In this document: in pieces, positions 26,406-35,427 of the stretch | Layout: each line of letters starts with the position of its first letter | Position numbering within the stretch: the stretch's first letter is position 1 | NCBI RefSeq assembly: GCF_964063345.1 | Contig: NZ_OZ061318.1 | Coordinates: 6,138,001-6,202,000 of the forward strand | Reading direction: 5' to 3' | DNA: 64,000 bases | Origin: Pseudomonas lini | Lineage (GTDB): Bacteria; Pseudomonadota; Gammaproteobacteria; Pseudomonadales; Pseudomonadaceae | Notes under the pieces: generated by a model | Database searches by the model: none | Told to the model about the DNA's origin: nothing | Seen by the model: only the letters and a program-made list of their open reading frames with translations | Translations under genes and position numbers: made by a program

Positions 26406-27428
26406 ATGACCACTGATAACGCCGCTCCGGTTGTAAATCCGAGCGTTCTGTCCCGGGACTTTTCGCGCCTGTTGCCGGTTTACGGCATGCCGGTATTGAT
26501 GCTGTTGCTGATCCTGTTTTTCTCCGTGCTGCTGCCGGATACCTTTCCGACGTTGCTGAACCTTAACTCGATCCTCAGCGATAAGGTGATCATCGCTATC
26601 CTCGCGCTGGCGGCGATGATCCCCATGCTGACGAACAAGATCGACCTGACCGTCGGCTACGGCATTGTGCTCTGGCACATCCTGGTGATCAGCCTGCAAA
26701 CCCGCTACGGCTTTTCCTGGCCTGCGGCGGTTCTGGTGGTCCTGGCCGCCGGCCTGCTGTTCGGTTTCCTGAATGGTTTGCTGGTGGAAATGGCGAAAAT
26801 CGACTCGTTCATCGCCACGCTCGGCACCGGCACCGTGATCTATGCATTGGCGCTGTGGCACAGCGGTGGACGCCAGGTGTTCGGTGAGTTGCCTGACGGT
26901 TTCATCGAACTCAACGGCGCTATGCTGTTTGGTTTGCCGGTCTGTGCTTTTTACGTCATGGGCCTGGCGCTGGTGCTGTGGGTGGTGACCGAGTTTTTGC
27001 CCATCGGCCGGTTTCTCTATGCCATCGGCGCTAACCCGCGGGCAGCCGAATTGAACGGTATTCCCAGCCGCCGTTATGTGATCGGCGCCTTCATGGGCTC
27101 GGGCTTGCTGACGGCGGTGGCGGGTGTGCTGCTGGCTTCCAAGCTGCAAATCGGTCAGGCCAGCGTAGGTCTGGAGTTTCTGTTGCCGGCGCTGGTGGGT
27201 GCATTTCTGGGTTCCACCACGATTCGTCCGGGACGGGTCAATGTCTGGGGCACGTTAATTGGTGTGGGTGTCCTGGCGGTGGGGATCGCCGGCATCCAAC
27301 AGTTGGGCGGGGCGTTCTTCGTCGAGCCACTGTTCAATGGCGTCACCTTGTTGCTGGCGATCGGTATTGCCGGTTATGCCGGTCGTCGACGGACGCGCGT
27401 GCGCAATACACGTAGCACCGCCAATTGA
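26406..27428 (+). CDS. Sugar ABC transporter permease (RbsC type)
   Basis: The 340-residue inner-membrane protein has about ten hydrophobic segments. The family signature IGANPRAAELNGIPSRRYVIGAF lies in the cytoplasmic loop that contacts the ATPase. It forms the homodimeric channel of the importer. The start at 26406 is preceded by AAGGA. It lies between its ATPase and binding protein. Confidence 0.92.
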   Translation: MTTDNAAPVVNPSVLSRDFSRLLPVYGMPVLMLLLILFFSVLLPDTFPTLLNLNSILSDKVIIAILALAAMIPMLTNKIDLTVGYGIVLWHILVISLQTRYGFSWPAAVLVVLAAGLLFGFLNGLLVEMAKIDSFIATLGTGTVIYALALWHSGGRQVFGELPDGFIELNGAMLFGLPVCAFYVMGLALVLWVVTEFLPIGRFLYAIGANPRAAELNGIPSRRYVIGAFMGSGLLTAVAGVLLASKLQIGQASVGLEFLLPALVGAFLGSTTIRPGRVNVWGTLIGVGVLAVGIAGIQQLGGAFFVEPLFNGVTLLLAIGIAGYAGRRRTRVRNTRSTAN

Positions 27429-27502
27429 TCTGCGCGCCAGACTGGCGCGCTTCAGCCTAAAAACAACACCTCATTTTTTCCGCTCTATCGGAGTAGAACG
27501 CT

Positions 27503-28609
27503 ATGACTTTGCCTGTTTTCAGCCGCACCCTGGTGTCCGGGCTGCTTGCCCTGTCGGTCATGACGTCGGCGTTTGCCGATGATTTCGTCGAACAAGCCAA
27601 GCAACGGATTGCCGATGCAACCCAGCCTTGGCATCACTGGAGTGGACCGATCACCGGCCCGGCCGCTCAGGCCGACAAACAGGTGCTGTTTGTCGCCGCG
27701 GACTTGCGCAACAGCGGTGTGTTGGGGGTCAGCGAGGGTGTGCAGGATGCTGCCAGGGCCATTGGCTGGAAGCTTCGTGTGCTGGACGGCCAGGGCAGCA
27801 TTTCCGGGCGTACGGCGGCATTGAACCAGGCCCTCGCGCTGAAGCCCGACGGGATCATCCTCGGTGGCTTCGACGCCCATGAGCAGGCGGCTGCGATCAG
27901 CAAGGTCCGCGCGGCGAACATCCCGATGGTGGGCTGGCATGCCGGGCCAGGAGCCGGTGCAATGCCCGCGGAGGGACTGTTCGTCAATGTCACCACTGAC
28001 CCGACCGAGGTGGCCAAAATCGCCGCTTATTACGCCGTGGCGCAATCGGACGGCAAGGCCGGTGTGGTGATCTTTACCGACTCGCTGTACACCGTCGCCA
28101 CCGCAAAATCGGATGCCATGGCCGAAGTGATCAAGCAATGCTCCGGCTGCACGTTGCTGGAAGTGCAGGACACGCCATTGGCTGAAACCTCGACGCGCAT
28201 GCCACAACTGACCACCTCGCTGTTGCAGCGTCATGGTGACAAATGGAACTACGCACTGGGCATCAACGACTTGTATTTTGATTTCATCGGTCCATCCCTG
28301 AGCCGCGTGGGACGCAAGCCTGAAGAGCCGCCTTTCAGTCTGTCGGCCGGGGATGGCAGCGAATCGGCGTTCCAGCGCATCCGCAAGTCTCGCTATCAGG
28401 TGGCGACAGTACCGGAGCCGCTCAACCTGCACGGCTGGCAGCTGATTGACGAACTGAACCGGGCCTTCGCCGGCGAGCAGCCAAGCGGCTACGTGACCGC
28501 GGTGCACCTGGTAACACCGCAGAACGTGGAGTTCGACGGAGGGGAGCGCAACACCTTCGATCCGGACAATGGCTATGCCGCGGCTTACAGCAAAATCTGG
28601 AAGCATTGA
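27503..28609 (+). CDS. Periplasmic sugar-binding protein (RbsB-like)
   Basis: This 368-residue secreted protein has a signal peptide ending near AFADD and a type I periplasmic fold (Peripla_BP_4). Typical lobes read VLFVAADLRNSGVLGVSEGVQDAA and LKPDGIILGGFDAHEQAAAI. It delivers ligand to the permease. A cysteine pair (QCSGC) near residue 215 is unusual for the family and may form a disulphide. Ligand identity is not predictable. Confidence 0.9.
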   Translation: MTLPVFSRTLVSGLLALSVMTSAFADDFVEQAKQRIADATQPWHHWSGPITGPAAQADKQVLFVAADLRNSGVLGVSEGVQDAARAIGWKLRVLDGQGSISGRTAALNQALALKPDGIILGGFDAHEQAAAISKVRAANIPMVGWHAGPGAGAMPAEGLFVNVTTDPTEVAKIAAYYAVAQSDGKAGVVIFTDSLYTVATAKSDAMAEVIKQCSGCTLLEVQDTPLAETSTRMPQLTTSLLQRHGDKWNYALGINDLYFDFIGPSLSRVGRKPEEPPFSLSAGDGSESAFQRIRKSRYQVATVPEPLNLHGWQLIDELNRAFAGEQPSGYVTAVHLVTPQNVEFDGGERNTFDPDNGYAAAYSKIWKH

Positions 28610-28619
28610 GGGCAAAGCC

Positions 28620-29522
28620 ATGACAGATATCCAAATATTCGATCCGAGGCTGCAGCGCATCTTGAACCCTGACAGTCGCCTTGAGCAGCTGTGTACGGGG
28701 GCAGAGTGGGGCGAGGGGCCTGTCTGGATCGGCGAACAAAGTTGCGTGGTCTGGAGCGATATTCCCAACAACCGCATGCTGCGCTGGTCGGCCGAAGAGG
28801 GGCTGAGTGTATTCCGCCAGCCGGCGCATTTCAGCAATGGCAATTACCGCGACCGTGAGGGTCGGCTGGTCACTTGCGAGCACGGCCGGCGCTGCATTTC
28901 GCGCACCGAGCGCGATGGCCGGGTGGAAGTACTGGTCGACCGCTATCAAGGCGCCCGGCTCAATTCGCCGAATGATCTGGTGGTCAAGTCCGACGGCAGC
29001 ATCTGGTTCAGCGACCCGGCCTACGGAATCATGAGTGATCGTGAAGGTTATCTGGCCGAGAGTGAGCAGGATGGTTGCCATGTGTATCGCTTCGATCCTC
29101 TGAGCCATGAGCTGAGCCGGGTGGCCAATGACTTCGAGAAACCCAATGGCCTGGCTTTTTCACCTGACGAGACATTGCTCTACGTTTCGGATACCTCGGC
29201 CTCCCATGCCGAAGACGGTTGCCATCACCTCCGTGTGTTCGATGTGCTCGACGGTCGGCGGCTGGTCAATGGCCGTTTGTTCGCGGTGATCGAACCGGGA
29301 TTGCCCGATGGGTTTCGCGTCGATCAGCAAGGCTGGCTGTACGTCAGCTCGCAGGACAGCATCCAGGTCTATGCCCCGGACGGATGTCTGCTGGGCAAGA
29401 TCCTGGTGCCGGAGAAAATCTCCAATTGCACCTTTGGCGGGGCTGAAGGCAACCGTCTGTTTATCACGGCATCCACCTCGCTCTATGCCATTACGCTGAA
29501 CACTCGGGGATGCCAGAGCTGA
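28620..29522 (+). CDS. SMP-30/gluconolactonase family protein
   Basis: The 300-residue cytoplasmic beta-propeller has WGEGPVWIGEQSCVVWSDIPNNRML at the N-terminus. This holds the metal-binding glutamate of the family. LNSPNDLVVKSDGSIWFSDPAYG (metal-site asparagines and aspartate) and EKPNGLAFSPDETLLYVSDT follow. Such enzymes hydrolyse aldonolactones with a divalent metal. It starts 11 bp after the binding-protein gene, which suggests that the transported sugar becomes a lactone. Confidence 0.9.
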   Translation: MTDIQIFDPRLQRILNPDSRLEQLCTGAEWGEGPVWIGEQSCVVWSDIPNNRMLRWSAEEGLSVFRQPAHFSNGNYRDREGRLVTCEHGRRCISRTERDGRVEVLVDRYQGARLNSPNDLVVKSDGSIWFSDPAYGIMSDREGYLAESEQDGCHVYRFDPLSHELSRVANDFEKPNGLAFSPDETLLYVSDTSASHAEDGCHHLRVFDVLDGRRLVNGRLFAVIEPGLPDGFRVDQQGWLYVSSQDSIQVYAPDGCLLGKILVPEKISNCTFGGAEGNRLFITASTSLYAITLNTRGCQS

Positions 29523-29565
29523 TGCGTCGCGTCCATGCCGAACGACAATAATAAGAGGACCTGCA

Positions 29566-30603
29566 ATGCTCAGAAATTTCTTTACCTGCGCCCTTTGGCC
29601 TGGGCTGTTTTGCGGCCTGATAGGCATGCCTTGCATGGCCGATGAATTGCCCGCCTTGACCCCTGGCAGCATGCCGGATGGCAAGCAGGCGGCTGCATTG
29701 TTCCAGCGCTTCGACTCGCGTCCAGTACAACCCTGGTCCGTTCCATCGATGGAGACTATTCCACAGGGGGCCGAGGGCGAGCTGATTCGCTATGGCATGA
29801 AGTTGATGCAGCAAACCACGCAGTTGGCCGGGCCGCTCGCGGAGGATCACAGCAAGCGCTATTCGCGTAATAACCTCAACTGCGTCAACTGTCATGAGGC
29901 GGGACCTTCCGGTTTGCCGGGCAGCAAACCCTATGCACTGCCGTTGGTTAATGCCGTCAACGAATATCCCAAGCTCGACCCGAAAAGCATGAAGGTCATT
30001 TCGCTGGAGCAACGGATTGCCGGCATGTTTGGCAAAGGCGAAGTCGAGTTGACGCCACAGAAACCGGAAATGCAGGCCATCGTCGCTTACCTGCATTGGC
30101 TGGGTGGCCAGGCCAAGCCGGGCATGGCGATGACGGGCACGGGCCTGTTGCCAATCGCCATGCCCAATCGCGCTGCCGATCCCAAGCAAGGCCAGGGGCT
30201 GTTTGCCGCGCATTGCACTCAGTGCCACGGCACGACGGGCGAGGGCACGCCAGCGCCGGACTTCGCCAAAGGTGGCGGCTATCTGTTCCCGCCCATTGCC
30301 GGAGATGACACGTACGACGATGGCGGGCATATGTACATGGTGCCGCTGCTCACCCGTTTCATCTACGCCAACATGCCTTTGGGAAGCAGCGCAGCTGCGC
30401 CACAGCTGAAGATAGACGAGGCATACGACATCGCGGCTTACATCAACAGTGAGTTGCCGCGTCGGCATGCTCCCCAGCGGATCGGCCTTTACCCTGATCC
30501 AGCGTTCCGTCCCGCGGGCTTTGCCATTCCCGAGTATTTCCCTGATGACCCGCAGGGTTTCCACCGCGCGCGCTTCGGGCCCTTTCCCCATGGGTCGTTA
30601 TGA
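29566..30603 (+). CDS. Diheme cytochrome c, TsdA-like
   Basis: The 345-residue exported protein has a signal peptide ending near CMADE and two heme-binding motifs, CVNCH (about residue 106) and CTQCH (about 219). The first domain resembles thiosulfate dehydrogenase TsdA (GSKPYALPLVNAVNEYP, VISLEQRIAGMF, EMQAIVAYLHWL). No sulfur-metabolism genes are nearby. It may instead carry electrons from a periplasmic dehydrogenase acting on the operon's substrate (inference). Confidence 0.85.
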   Translation: MLRNFFTCALWPGLFCGLIGMPCMADELPALTPGSMPDGKQAAALFQRFDSRPVQPWSVPSMETIPQGAEGELIRYGMKLMQQTTQLAGPLAEDHSKRYSRNNLNCVNCHEAGPSGLPGSKPYALPLVNAVNEYPKLDPKSMKVISLEQRIAGMFGKGEVELTPQKPEMQAIVAYLHWLGGQAKPGMAMTGTGLLPIAMPNRAADPKQGQGLFAAHCTQCHGTTGEGTPAPDFAKGGGYLFPPIAGDDTYDDGGHMYMVPLLTRFIYANMPLGSSAAAPQLKIDEAYDIAAYINSELPRRHAPQRIGLYPDPAFRPAGFAIPEYFPDDPQGFHRARFGPFPHGSL

Positions 30604-30781
30604 AGATGGCGACCATGAACCTGTGATTTAGCCGCTTTTACGCGCCAGGCAAGTGGCTGCGTGATTAACGGCCGACTTCGGCCGATCAACTTGCCCGACC
30701 CCTTCGGTGCATCACGTCATCGGGCTTCACCTGCCCGAAGGGGGACGGCTTTGTCCAAAAAAAGATGGGAGCACAACAATA

Positions 30782-32053
30782 ATGACTGACTCCGTAACCG
30801 TAGCGCCTCACCTGCTGAAACCAACTCTGACGAGCATCGCCCTCGGCGTGGCACTGGCTGTCTGCGCGTCATCGGCGCTGGCCGAAGAGCATGGTTTTGT
30901 CGAAGACGCCAAGGTCGATCTGGGACTGCGCAACTTCTACATGAACCGTAATTTCGTCAACCCGTCTTATCCGCAAAACAAGGCTGAGGAATGGACCCAG
31001 AGCTTCATTCTCGATGCTCGCTCCGGCTTCACTCAGGGCACAGTCGGCTTCGGTGTGGATATGTTGGGCCTGGCTGCGTTCAAGCTAGATGGCGGTAAAG
31101 GCACAACAGGTACCGGCCTGTTGCCTATCCATGACGACGGACGCCCGGCCGATAATTACGGTCGGCTGGCCGTCGCCGCCAAGGCGAAATTGTCGAACAC
31201 CGAGCTGAAGGTGGGTGAATGGCGGCCAGTGCTGCCGGTCCTTAGGGCTGATGACGGTCGTGCGTTGCCGCAGACCTTCGAAGGCGCCCAGATCACCTCC
31301 AAAGAGATCACCGGACTGACCCTTTATGGCGGCCAGTTCCGTGGCACCAGCCAGCGCGACGATGCGAGCATGGAAGACATGGGCGTCGGCGCAGCGCTGT
31401 CGGATCGCTTCAACTTCGCTGGCGGCGAATACCGCTTCAACCAGCAGCGCACTCAGCTCGGCCTGTGGCACGCCGAGCTTGAAAACATCTACAACCAGCA
31501 GTTCGTCAACCTGGTGCACAGCCAGCCGATCGGCGACTGGACCCTGGGCGCCAACCTCGGTTACTTCCAGGACAACGATGACGGTAGCGCACTGGCCGGC
31601 CAAATCGACAACAAGGTCTACTCGGGCCTGTTCTCCGCCAGGCTTGGCGGCAGCACTTTCTACGTCGGCCTGCAGAAACTCACGGGCGAGGGCAAGTGGA
31701 TGCGCGTCAATGGCACCAGCGGTGGCAGCCTGGGTAACGACAGCTTCAACGCCAGCTTCGACAATCCTCAGGAACACTCCTGGCAAGTGCGCTACGACTA
31801 CAACTTCGCCGCCATCGGGATTCCCGGCCTGACCCTGATGAATCGCTATATTCGCGGTGACAACGTACATGTCGGCGCCATCACCGATGGCCAGGAAAGC
31901 ATACGAGATGCCGAGCTGGCTTATGTCGTGCAAAGCGGCGCCTTCAAGAACTTGTCGGTGACATGGCGCAATACCAGTTTGCGTCGTGACTTCAGTAACA
32001 ATGAGTTTGATGAGAATCGGCTGATTTTCAACTATCCGATTTCGTTGCTTTGA
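30782..32053 (+). CDS. OprD-family outer-membrane porin
   Basis: The 423-residue porin has a signal peptide ending ALAEE. The typical early segment GFVEDAKVDLGLRNFYMNRNF is followed by SGFTQGTVGFGVDMLG and a C-terminal strand ending YPISLL. OprD-family channels admit amino acids or carboxylates. Its place at the end of the operon suggests it passes the acidic substrate. The 178-bp gap before it has a GGCCGA-type dyad near 30669-30685 but no clear terminator. Confidence 0.92.
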   Translation: MTDSVTVAPHLLKPTLTSIALGVALAVCASSALAEEHGFVEDAKVDLGLRNFYMNRNFVNPSYPQNKAEEWTQSFILDARSGFTQGTVGFGVDMLGLAAFKLDGGKGTTGTGLLPIHDDGRPADNYGRLAVAAKAKLSNTELKVGEWRPVLPVLRADDGRALPQTFEGAQITSKEITGLTLYGGQFRGTSQRDDASMEDMGVGAALSDRFNFAGGEYRFNQQRTQLGLWHAELENIYNQQFVNLVHSQPIGDWTLGANLGYFQDNDDGSALAGQIDNKVYSGLFSARLGGSTFYVGLQKLTGEGKWMRVNGTSGGSLGNDSFNASFDNPQEHSWQVRYDYNFAAIGIPGLTLMNRYIRGDNVHVGAITDGQESIRDAELAYVVQSGAFKNLSVTWRNTSLRRDFSNNEFDENRLIFNYPISLL

Positions 32054-32067
32054 TCGATTTTTTGATG

Positions 32068-32084
32068 GTGTACATATCCATTCC
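32068..32084. repeat. Solo copy of the composite-element end
   Basis: GTGTACATATCCATTCC matches the left end of the composite elements except at its inner part. It lies 196 bp outside element B in the same orientation, mirroring the detached end at 3252-3274. Confidence 0.5.
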
Positions 32085-32263
32085 TTGGGTAACGGCTACT
32101 TAGGGTTCCGCCGAGGCTGCGATCTTTTAATGTTGCTGTGGGCGCGGGCTTGCTCGCGAAGGGGGCTGATAGCCGACCTGTCTCGTGCGGATGTACACCG
32201 ATCAAATTGTGGGAGCTGGCTTGCCTGCGATGGCGGCCTGATAGCCGACCGGGATTTTTGACG

Positions 32264-32943
32264 GTGTACATATCCGTTTCTGCGGTCGTGCCGGCTGGCG
32301 GTTTCGCTCTTACAGCGAGTCCCTTTTCCAAACGCCGAAAAGGAACCAAAAGGCTTTGCCCCTCCATTCGGTGCCTCGCTTAGGCTCGGCATGCCATAAC
32401 GAAGGCATTGCTCCGGGGGCCCGCCGCCATCGGCCATCCATGGCCGGGGGCGGCTACCGCGGCATCCTTGCCGCGGCGCCCCCTGCGCAATACCTGCGTT
32501 CGGCCTCTGGGAAAGGGGCAACAGATCAAGATCAAAAGCCAAAGCCAAAGCCAAAGCCAAAGCCAAAGCCAAAGCAACGGCAACGGCAACGGTCTCCGAT
32601 AGGCCCCCTGCGAAAGCTTAGTGGGCGATCGCAGGGGGCGGCGGGGTAGCCATTTCATTAATAGATCGGCGTACGACAACGCTTCTCACCACTCAACAGG
32701 CCGAGCGTTAGCTCGCCTGCAGCTTTTGATCCTGAGGCACCGCCCCCTCGAGAGGCTTCGTTCCGGCTCTGCGCAGTGGGCAACCCGGCATGGATGCCGG
32801 GTTAGCCGCCCCCGGCCATGGATGGCCGATGGCACCGAACGAAAGGGGCAGAAGCCTTTTGGTTACTTTGGGGCTTTTCGAAAGTGACTCGCTGTAAAAG
32901 CGAAATCAATAGAAGCCGTTACCGCAGAAACGGATATGTACAC
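32264..32943. repeat. Composite inverted-repeat element, copy B
   Basis: Its 23-bp ends (beginning GTGTACATATCCGTTTC at 32264, complement ending at 32943) are perfect inverted repeats. Inside, the module with CCATCCATGG and CCGCGGCATCC lies on the left. The module with the CCCGGCATGG...GCCGGG dyad and CTCGAGAGGC lies on the right. This is the reverse of copies A and C, so the element is inserted or inverted in the opposite sense. At 680 bp it is the most compact copy. No gene or target duplication is seen. Confidence 0.78.
32535..32592. repeat. Double hexanucleotide array (AAAGCC)6-7 then (AACGGC)3
   Basis: Six to seven copies of AAAGCC run directly into about three copies of AACGGC. In the other composite elements the same two hexamers occur in the opposite proportion or with fewer copies, which indicates replication slippage. 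Confidence 0.85.
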
Positions 32944-33150
32944 CCAAAACCCAAACACAGCCCCCAATCATCGATAACCCCCGGTTGGACCTTTTTCGCA
33001 AAGACATTCCCCCAGGCTATCGCCGGATAAGCATAAGTGATTATTCAAGCCGACAACCCATGGCTAAAGTCGGCCTATCAATCGAGCGCAATCCCACCGC
33101 TGCGAATCGCCTGCACTCAACACAACTAAATGCACACCCCAAGGAGTTGC

Positions 33151-34329
33151 ATGATGAAAATAAAATCGATCCGTACCCGTGTTTTCGAATGGAAGGGCAA
33201 AGTCGTGCCACCCCAGGCGCACTTCTGCACCAACGCCAGCGACATCCTGTTCGAGCGCGGCGATGCCATGGGCTCGTTCCGTTTCCACGGCTGGCTGGTC
33301 GTAGAAGTCGAGACCGATAACGGCATCATCGGCATCGGCAACTGTGCCCTGGCACCGCGCGTGGCCAAGGAAATCATCGACACCTACCTGGCACCGATCG
33401 CCATCGGCGAAGACCCATTCGACAACGAATACATCTGGCAGAAAATGTACCGGCAGAGCCACGCCTGGGGCCGCAAAGGCATCGGCATGGCAGCGATCTC
33501 GGCGATCGACATCGCCATCTGGGACATCATGGGCAAGTCCGTGAACAAGCCAGTGTTCAAGTTGCTCGGCGGTCGGACCAAGGAAAAAATCTGGACCTAC
33601 GCCTCCAAGCTCTACGCCAACGACAACCTCGACCTGTTCCTCGAAGAAGCTCAGGGCTATTTGAACCAGGGCTTTACCGCGCTGAAAATGCGTTTCGGCT
33701 ACGGCCCGAAAGACGGCCCGGCGGGCATGCGCAAGAACATCGAACAAGTGCGTGCGCTGCGTGAACTGGCCGGTCCCGACATCGACATCATGCTGGAATG
33801 CTACATGGGCTGGACCCTGGAATACGCCCGCCGCATGTTGCCCAAACTCGCCGAATTCGAACCGCGCTGGCTGGAAGAACCGGTGATCGCCGATGACATC
33901 GAAGGTTATATCGAGCTGAAAAAAATGGGGATCATGCCGATCTCCGGCGGCGAGCATGAATTCACTTCCTACGGCTTCAAGGACCTGCTGGAACGTCGCG
34001 CCGTCGACGTGATCCAGTACGACACCAACCGCGTCGGCGGCATCACCGCTGCACGCAAGATCAACGCCCTGGCCGAAGCCTGGTCGGTGCCGGTGATCCC
34101 GCATGCGGGGCAGATGCACAACTATCACCTGACCATGTCCACCACCGCGTCCCCAATGGCTGAATTCTTCCCGGTGTTCGACGTCGAGGTCGGCAATGAA
34201 CTCTTCTACTACGTGTTCAAGGGCGAGCCGCAACCGGTCAACGGCTACATCCAGCTCGATGACAACAAGCCGGGCCTGGGCCTTGAAATCTCCGATGAAT
34301 ACCTCGGCGACTTCAACATCATTGAGTGA
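33151..34329 (+). CDS. Enolase-superfamily sugar-acid dehydratase (L-rhamnonate dehydratase-like)
   Basis: The 392-residue protein has the N-terminal capping domain and a TIM barrel. The lysine acid/base lies in [12 protein letters not shown]. Metal ligands are in [14 protein letters not shown] and ISGGEHEF, and the catalytic histidine is in [11 protein letters not shown]. It resembles RhmD-type rhamnonate dehydratases in these blocks. With GguC and ketoglutarate-semialdehyde dehydrogenase next to it, a five-carbon sugar acid is an equally reasonable substrate. The product would be a 2-keto-3-deoxy acid. AAGGAG precedes the double ATG at 33151/33154. Confidence 0.85.
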   Translation: MMKIKSIRTRVFEWKGKVVPPQAHFCTNASDILFERGDAMGSFRFHGWLVVEVETDNGIIGIGNCALAPRVAKEIIDTYLAPIAIGEDPFDNEYIWQKMYRQSHAWGRKGIGMAAISAIDIAIWDIMGKSVNKPVFKLLGGRTKEKIWTYASKLYANDNLDLFLEEAQGYLNQGFTALKMRFGYGPKDGPAGMRKNIEQVRALRELAGPDIDIMLECYMGWTLEYARRMLPKLAEFEPRWLEEPVIADDIEGYIELKKMGIMPISGGEHEFTSYGFKDLLERRAVDVIQYDTNRVGGITAARKINALAEAWSVPVIPHAGQMHNYHLTMSTTASPMAEFFPVFDVEVGNELFYYVFKGEPQPVNGYIQLDDNKPGLGLEISDEYLGDFNIIE

Positions 34330-34384
34330 CTTCGGCGCGTCGCCTGAAAGGCGGCGCCATCCACGATTTTCTGGAGAGCAGGAC

Positions 34385-35380
34385 ATGCGCCTGATTCAAT
34401 TTGAAACCACTGCTGGACAACGTCAGGTCGGTCTCATCAAGGGCGGTCAGGTTCAGGTGCTGCGCGATACTCGCACCACCCATGAACTGGCCCTGGCGGC
34501 GATCCGCAATAAACGCAGCCTGCAAGATGAAGTCGCCAGCCGTGGCACCGAACCAGGCCCGGACTACCGGCAACTGTTGCAAGAGCGGCGGGTACTGCCG
34601 CCGCTGGACCACGAAGACCCGGCGCATTGCCTGATCAGCGGCACCGGCCTGACCCATCTGGGCAGCGCCTCGGCGCGGGACAAGATGCACCAGCAGGACG
34701 GTGCGGTTGAAGCCGGCATGACCGACACCATGCGCATCTTCAAGTGGGGTCTGGAAGGCGGCAAGCCGGCAGCCGGGCAGGCCGGTGCGCAACCCGAGTG
34801 GTTCTATAAGGGTGACGGCAGCATCGTCGTACGCCCGGGGGCGGACTTTCCGGTCCCGCCATTCGCCGAAGATGCCGGCGAAGAGCCTGAGCTGACCGGC
34901 CTCTATGTGATCGGCGACGATGGCCAGCCGTATCGTGTCGGGTATGCCTTGGGCAATGAGTTCTCCGACCATGTGATGGAGCGCCGTAATTACCTGTACC
35001 TGGCTCATTCGAAACTGCGCTACTGCGCCTATGGCCCGGAACTACGTGTGGGTGAACTGCCGTCGCATCTATCCGGCACCAGCCGGATCAGTCGCAATGG
35101 CGAGGTGATTTGGGAAAAAGAATTTCTCAGCGGCGAGGACAACATGTGCCACAGCCTGGCCAACCTCGAATTCCACCATTTCAAATATGCGCAGTTCCTG
35201 CGCCCCGGCGATGTCCACGTGCATTACTTCGGCACTGCCACGCTGTCGTTTGCCGACGGAGTGAAAACCCAACCCGGCGATCGCTTCCAGATCAGCCTCG
35301 ATGAGTTTGGTGCGCCGCTGGAGAACGGCATCGGTGAAAGCGCCGAGCCGTTGGCCATCGGCAAGGTCCGCTCGCTATAA
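34385..35380 (+). CDS. GguC / AraD1 family protein (fumarylacetoacetase fold)
   Basis: The 331-residue protein has a small N-terminal domain (MRLIQFETTAGQRQVGLI). The FAH-type C-terminal domain contains GTGLTHLGSASARDKMH and a metal site around YALGNEFSDHVMER. GguC relatives sit beside sugar ABC transporters or pentonate pathways and are proposed to process 2-keto-3-deoxypentonate. That would turn the dehydratase product into 2-oxoglutarate semialdehyde. The exact reaction is not proven for this branch. Start 34385 follows GGAGAG. Confidence 0.82.
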   Translation: MRLIQFETTAGQRQVGLIKGGQVQVLRDTRTTHELALAAIRNKRSLQDEVASRGTEPGPDYRQLLQERRVLPPLDHEDPAHCLISGTGLTHLGSASARDKMHQQDGAVEAGMTDTMRIFKWGLEGGKPAAGQAGAQPEWFYKGDGSIVVRPGADFPVPPFAEDAGEEPELTGLYVIGDDGQPYRVGYALGNEFSDHVMERRNYLYLAHSKLRYCAYGPELRVGELPSHLSGTSRISRNGEVIWEKEFLSGEDNMCHSLANLEFHHFKYAQFLRPGDVHVHYFGTATLSFADGVKTQPGDRFQISLDEFGAPLENGIGESAEPLAIGKVRSL

Positions 35381-35427
35381 ATCTTCAACCTCCGGTGAGG
35401 TGAGCTTTGCCGGTCAAGGAATCAGCC

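Larger units (their letters stand above)
32054..33150. repeat. Gene-free repeat block after the OprD gene
   Basis: The 1.1-kb stretch contains a solo element end (32068-32084), REP-like units (about 32136-32250) and composite element B (32264-32943). About 200 bp follow before the dehydratase gene. No gene is convincing. The final segment around 32985-33125 encodes a short basic reading frame without recognisable similarity and probably contains the promoter of the next operon. Confidence 0.7.

Noticed and set aside
25725..27149. 474-codon minus-strand ORF over the ABC ATPase and permease genes
   Set aside because: It spans two well-supported plus-strand genes and is rich in His, Gln and Arg, as typical antisense frames in GC-rich DNA are.
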